The notes below the pieces were generated by a model that was given only the letters and a program-made list of their open reading frames with translations, was not told the DNA's origin and searched no databases. Source: an uncultured Acetatifactor sp. (lineage in GTDB: Bacteria; Bacillota; Clostridia; Lachnospirales; Lachnospiraceae). From it: DNA of 64,000 nucleotides. The DNA is taken from NCBI GenBank assembly GCA_910589035.1, contig CAJUSI010000096.1:17159-81158 (forward strand). Direction: 5' to 3'. Of this stretch, positions 63,869-64,000 are shown piece after piece; the stretch's first letter is position 1, and the number at the start of each line of letters is the position of its first letter. The position numbers and the translations under genes are program-made.

Positions 63869-64000
63869 GTTTGCGCGCCATGGGCGCGCTCTAACGGGTG
63901 AAAGTCCCGAACACGCCTGGGCAACGAGGAAGTGTATAGCTGAACAGCAAGGGTGTCCATCGTGAGGTGGAATCTGAAGGAAGCTGTAGGCAAACCCTTG
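63869..64000 (+). mobile_element. 5' end of a group II intron (cut by the window end)
   Basis: From about 63869 the sequence has the order of group II intron domain I: a GC hairpin (GCGCGCC / GGGCGCGC), GGGTGAAAGTCCC, CGCCTGGGCAACGAGG, TAGCTGAACAGCAAGG and CTGAAGGAAGC..AGGCAAAC. These stretches are familiar from clostridial introns that encode an LtrA-type reverse transcriptase/maturase. The exact 5' base is uncertain (GTTTGCG at 63869 in place of the GTGYG consensus). It begins two bases after the T-run of the preceding terminator, the insertion habit of group IIC introns. Confidence 0.75.

Overview
The window reads as chromosome of a spore-forming-lineage Firmicute of the class Clostridia, most likely a gut Lachnospiraceae. 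Supporting markers are the SCIFF peptide with its radical SAM maturase, a TIGR04086 membrane protein, a fused SecDF, YesN/YesM two-component regulators beside LplB/LplC sugar transporters, a VPKTG/sortase B pair, and strong AGGAGG ribosome binding sites. The genus cannot be fixed from the sequence.

Region 1 (1-24.5 kb) is a plant-polysaccharide utilisation locus. It opens with the end of uxaB and with uxaA (galacturonate catabolism) and a TIM-barrel sugar isomerase. A YesN-type regulator, a YesM-type kinase, a lipoprotein binding protein and a YesL protein follow. Next come an LplB-LplC permease pair with its own binding protein, then five glycosidases: GH120 beta-xylosidase (cut by an in-frame TAG), GH28-like, GH43, GH51 arabinofuranosidase and GH29 fucosidase. 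None of the glycosidases has a signal peptide, so the logic is sensing outside, uptake of oligosaccharides through the ABC importer, and hydrolysis in the cytoplasm, with galacturonate feeding UxaB/UxaA. A 26-bp motif is shared by the region upstream of the regulator and the lplB promoter.

Region 2 (24.6-42 kb) is mixed. It holds a small helical protein, an orphan LytTR regulator with a FliD-tail-like protein and an unrecognised partner, a sortase B with its wall-anchored substrate, a Suv3-type RNA helicase, a triple zinc-module AP2 protein, a broken Nudix gene, CapA, a GntR-ABC operon and a CNNM/CorC protein.

Region 3 (42-50.3 kb) is housekeeping: SCIFF and its maturase, secDF, secA and prfB (without the usual programmed frameshift).

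Region 4 (50.4-56.3 kb) is a decayed, somewhat AT-richer accessory stretch: a deletion fusing a response regulator to a histidine kinase, small secreted proteins, DUF975, an SprA-like protein, DUF4190 and a broken AAA/PD-(D/E)XK gene.

Region 5 (56.3-64 kb) has tex, a MarR-ABC-ABC exporter operon with a clear promoter and operator, and, directly behind its terminator, the 5' end of a group II intron that runs off the window.

Eight or more genes in the window are truncated, frameshifted, internally deleted or stop-interrupted, and there are many small palindromic and tandem repeats. No tRNA, rRNA, CRISPR array or recognised riboswitch was seen.
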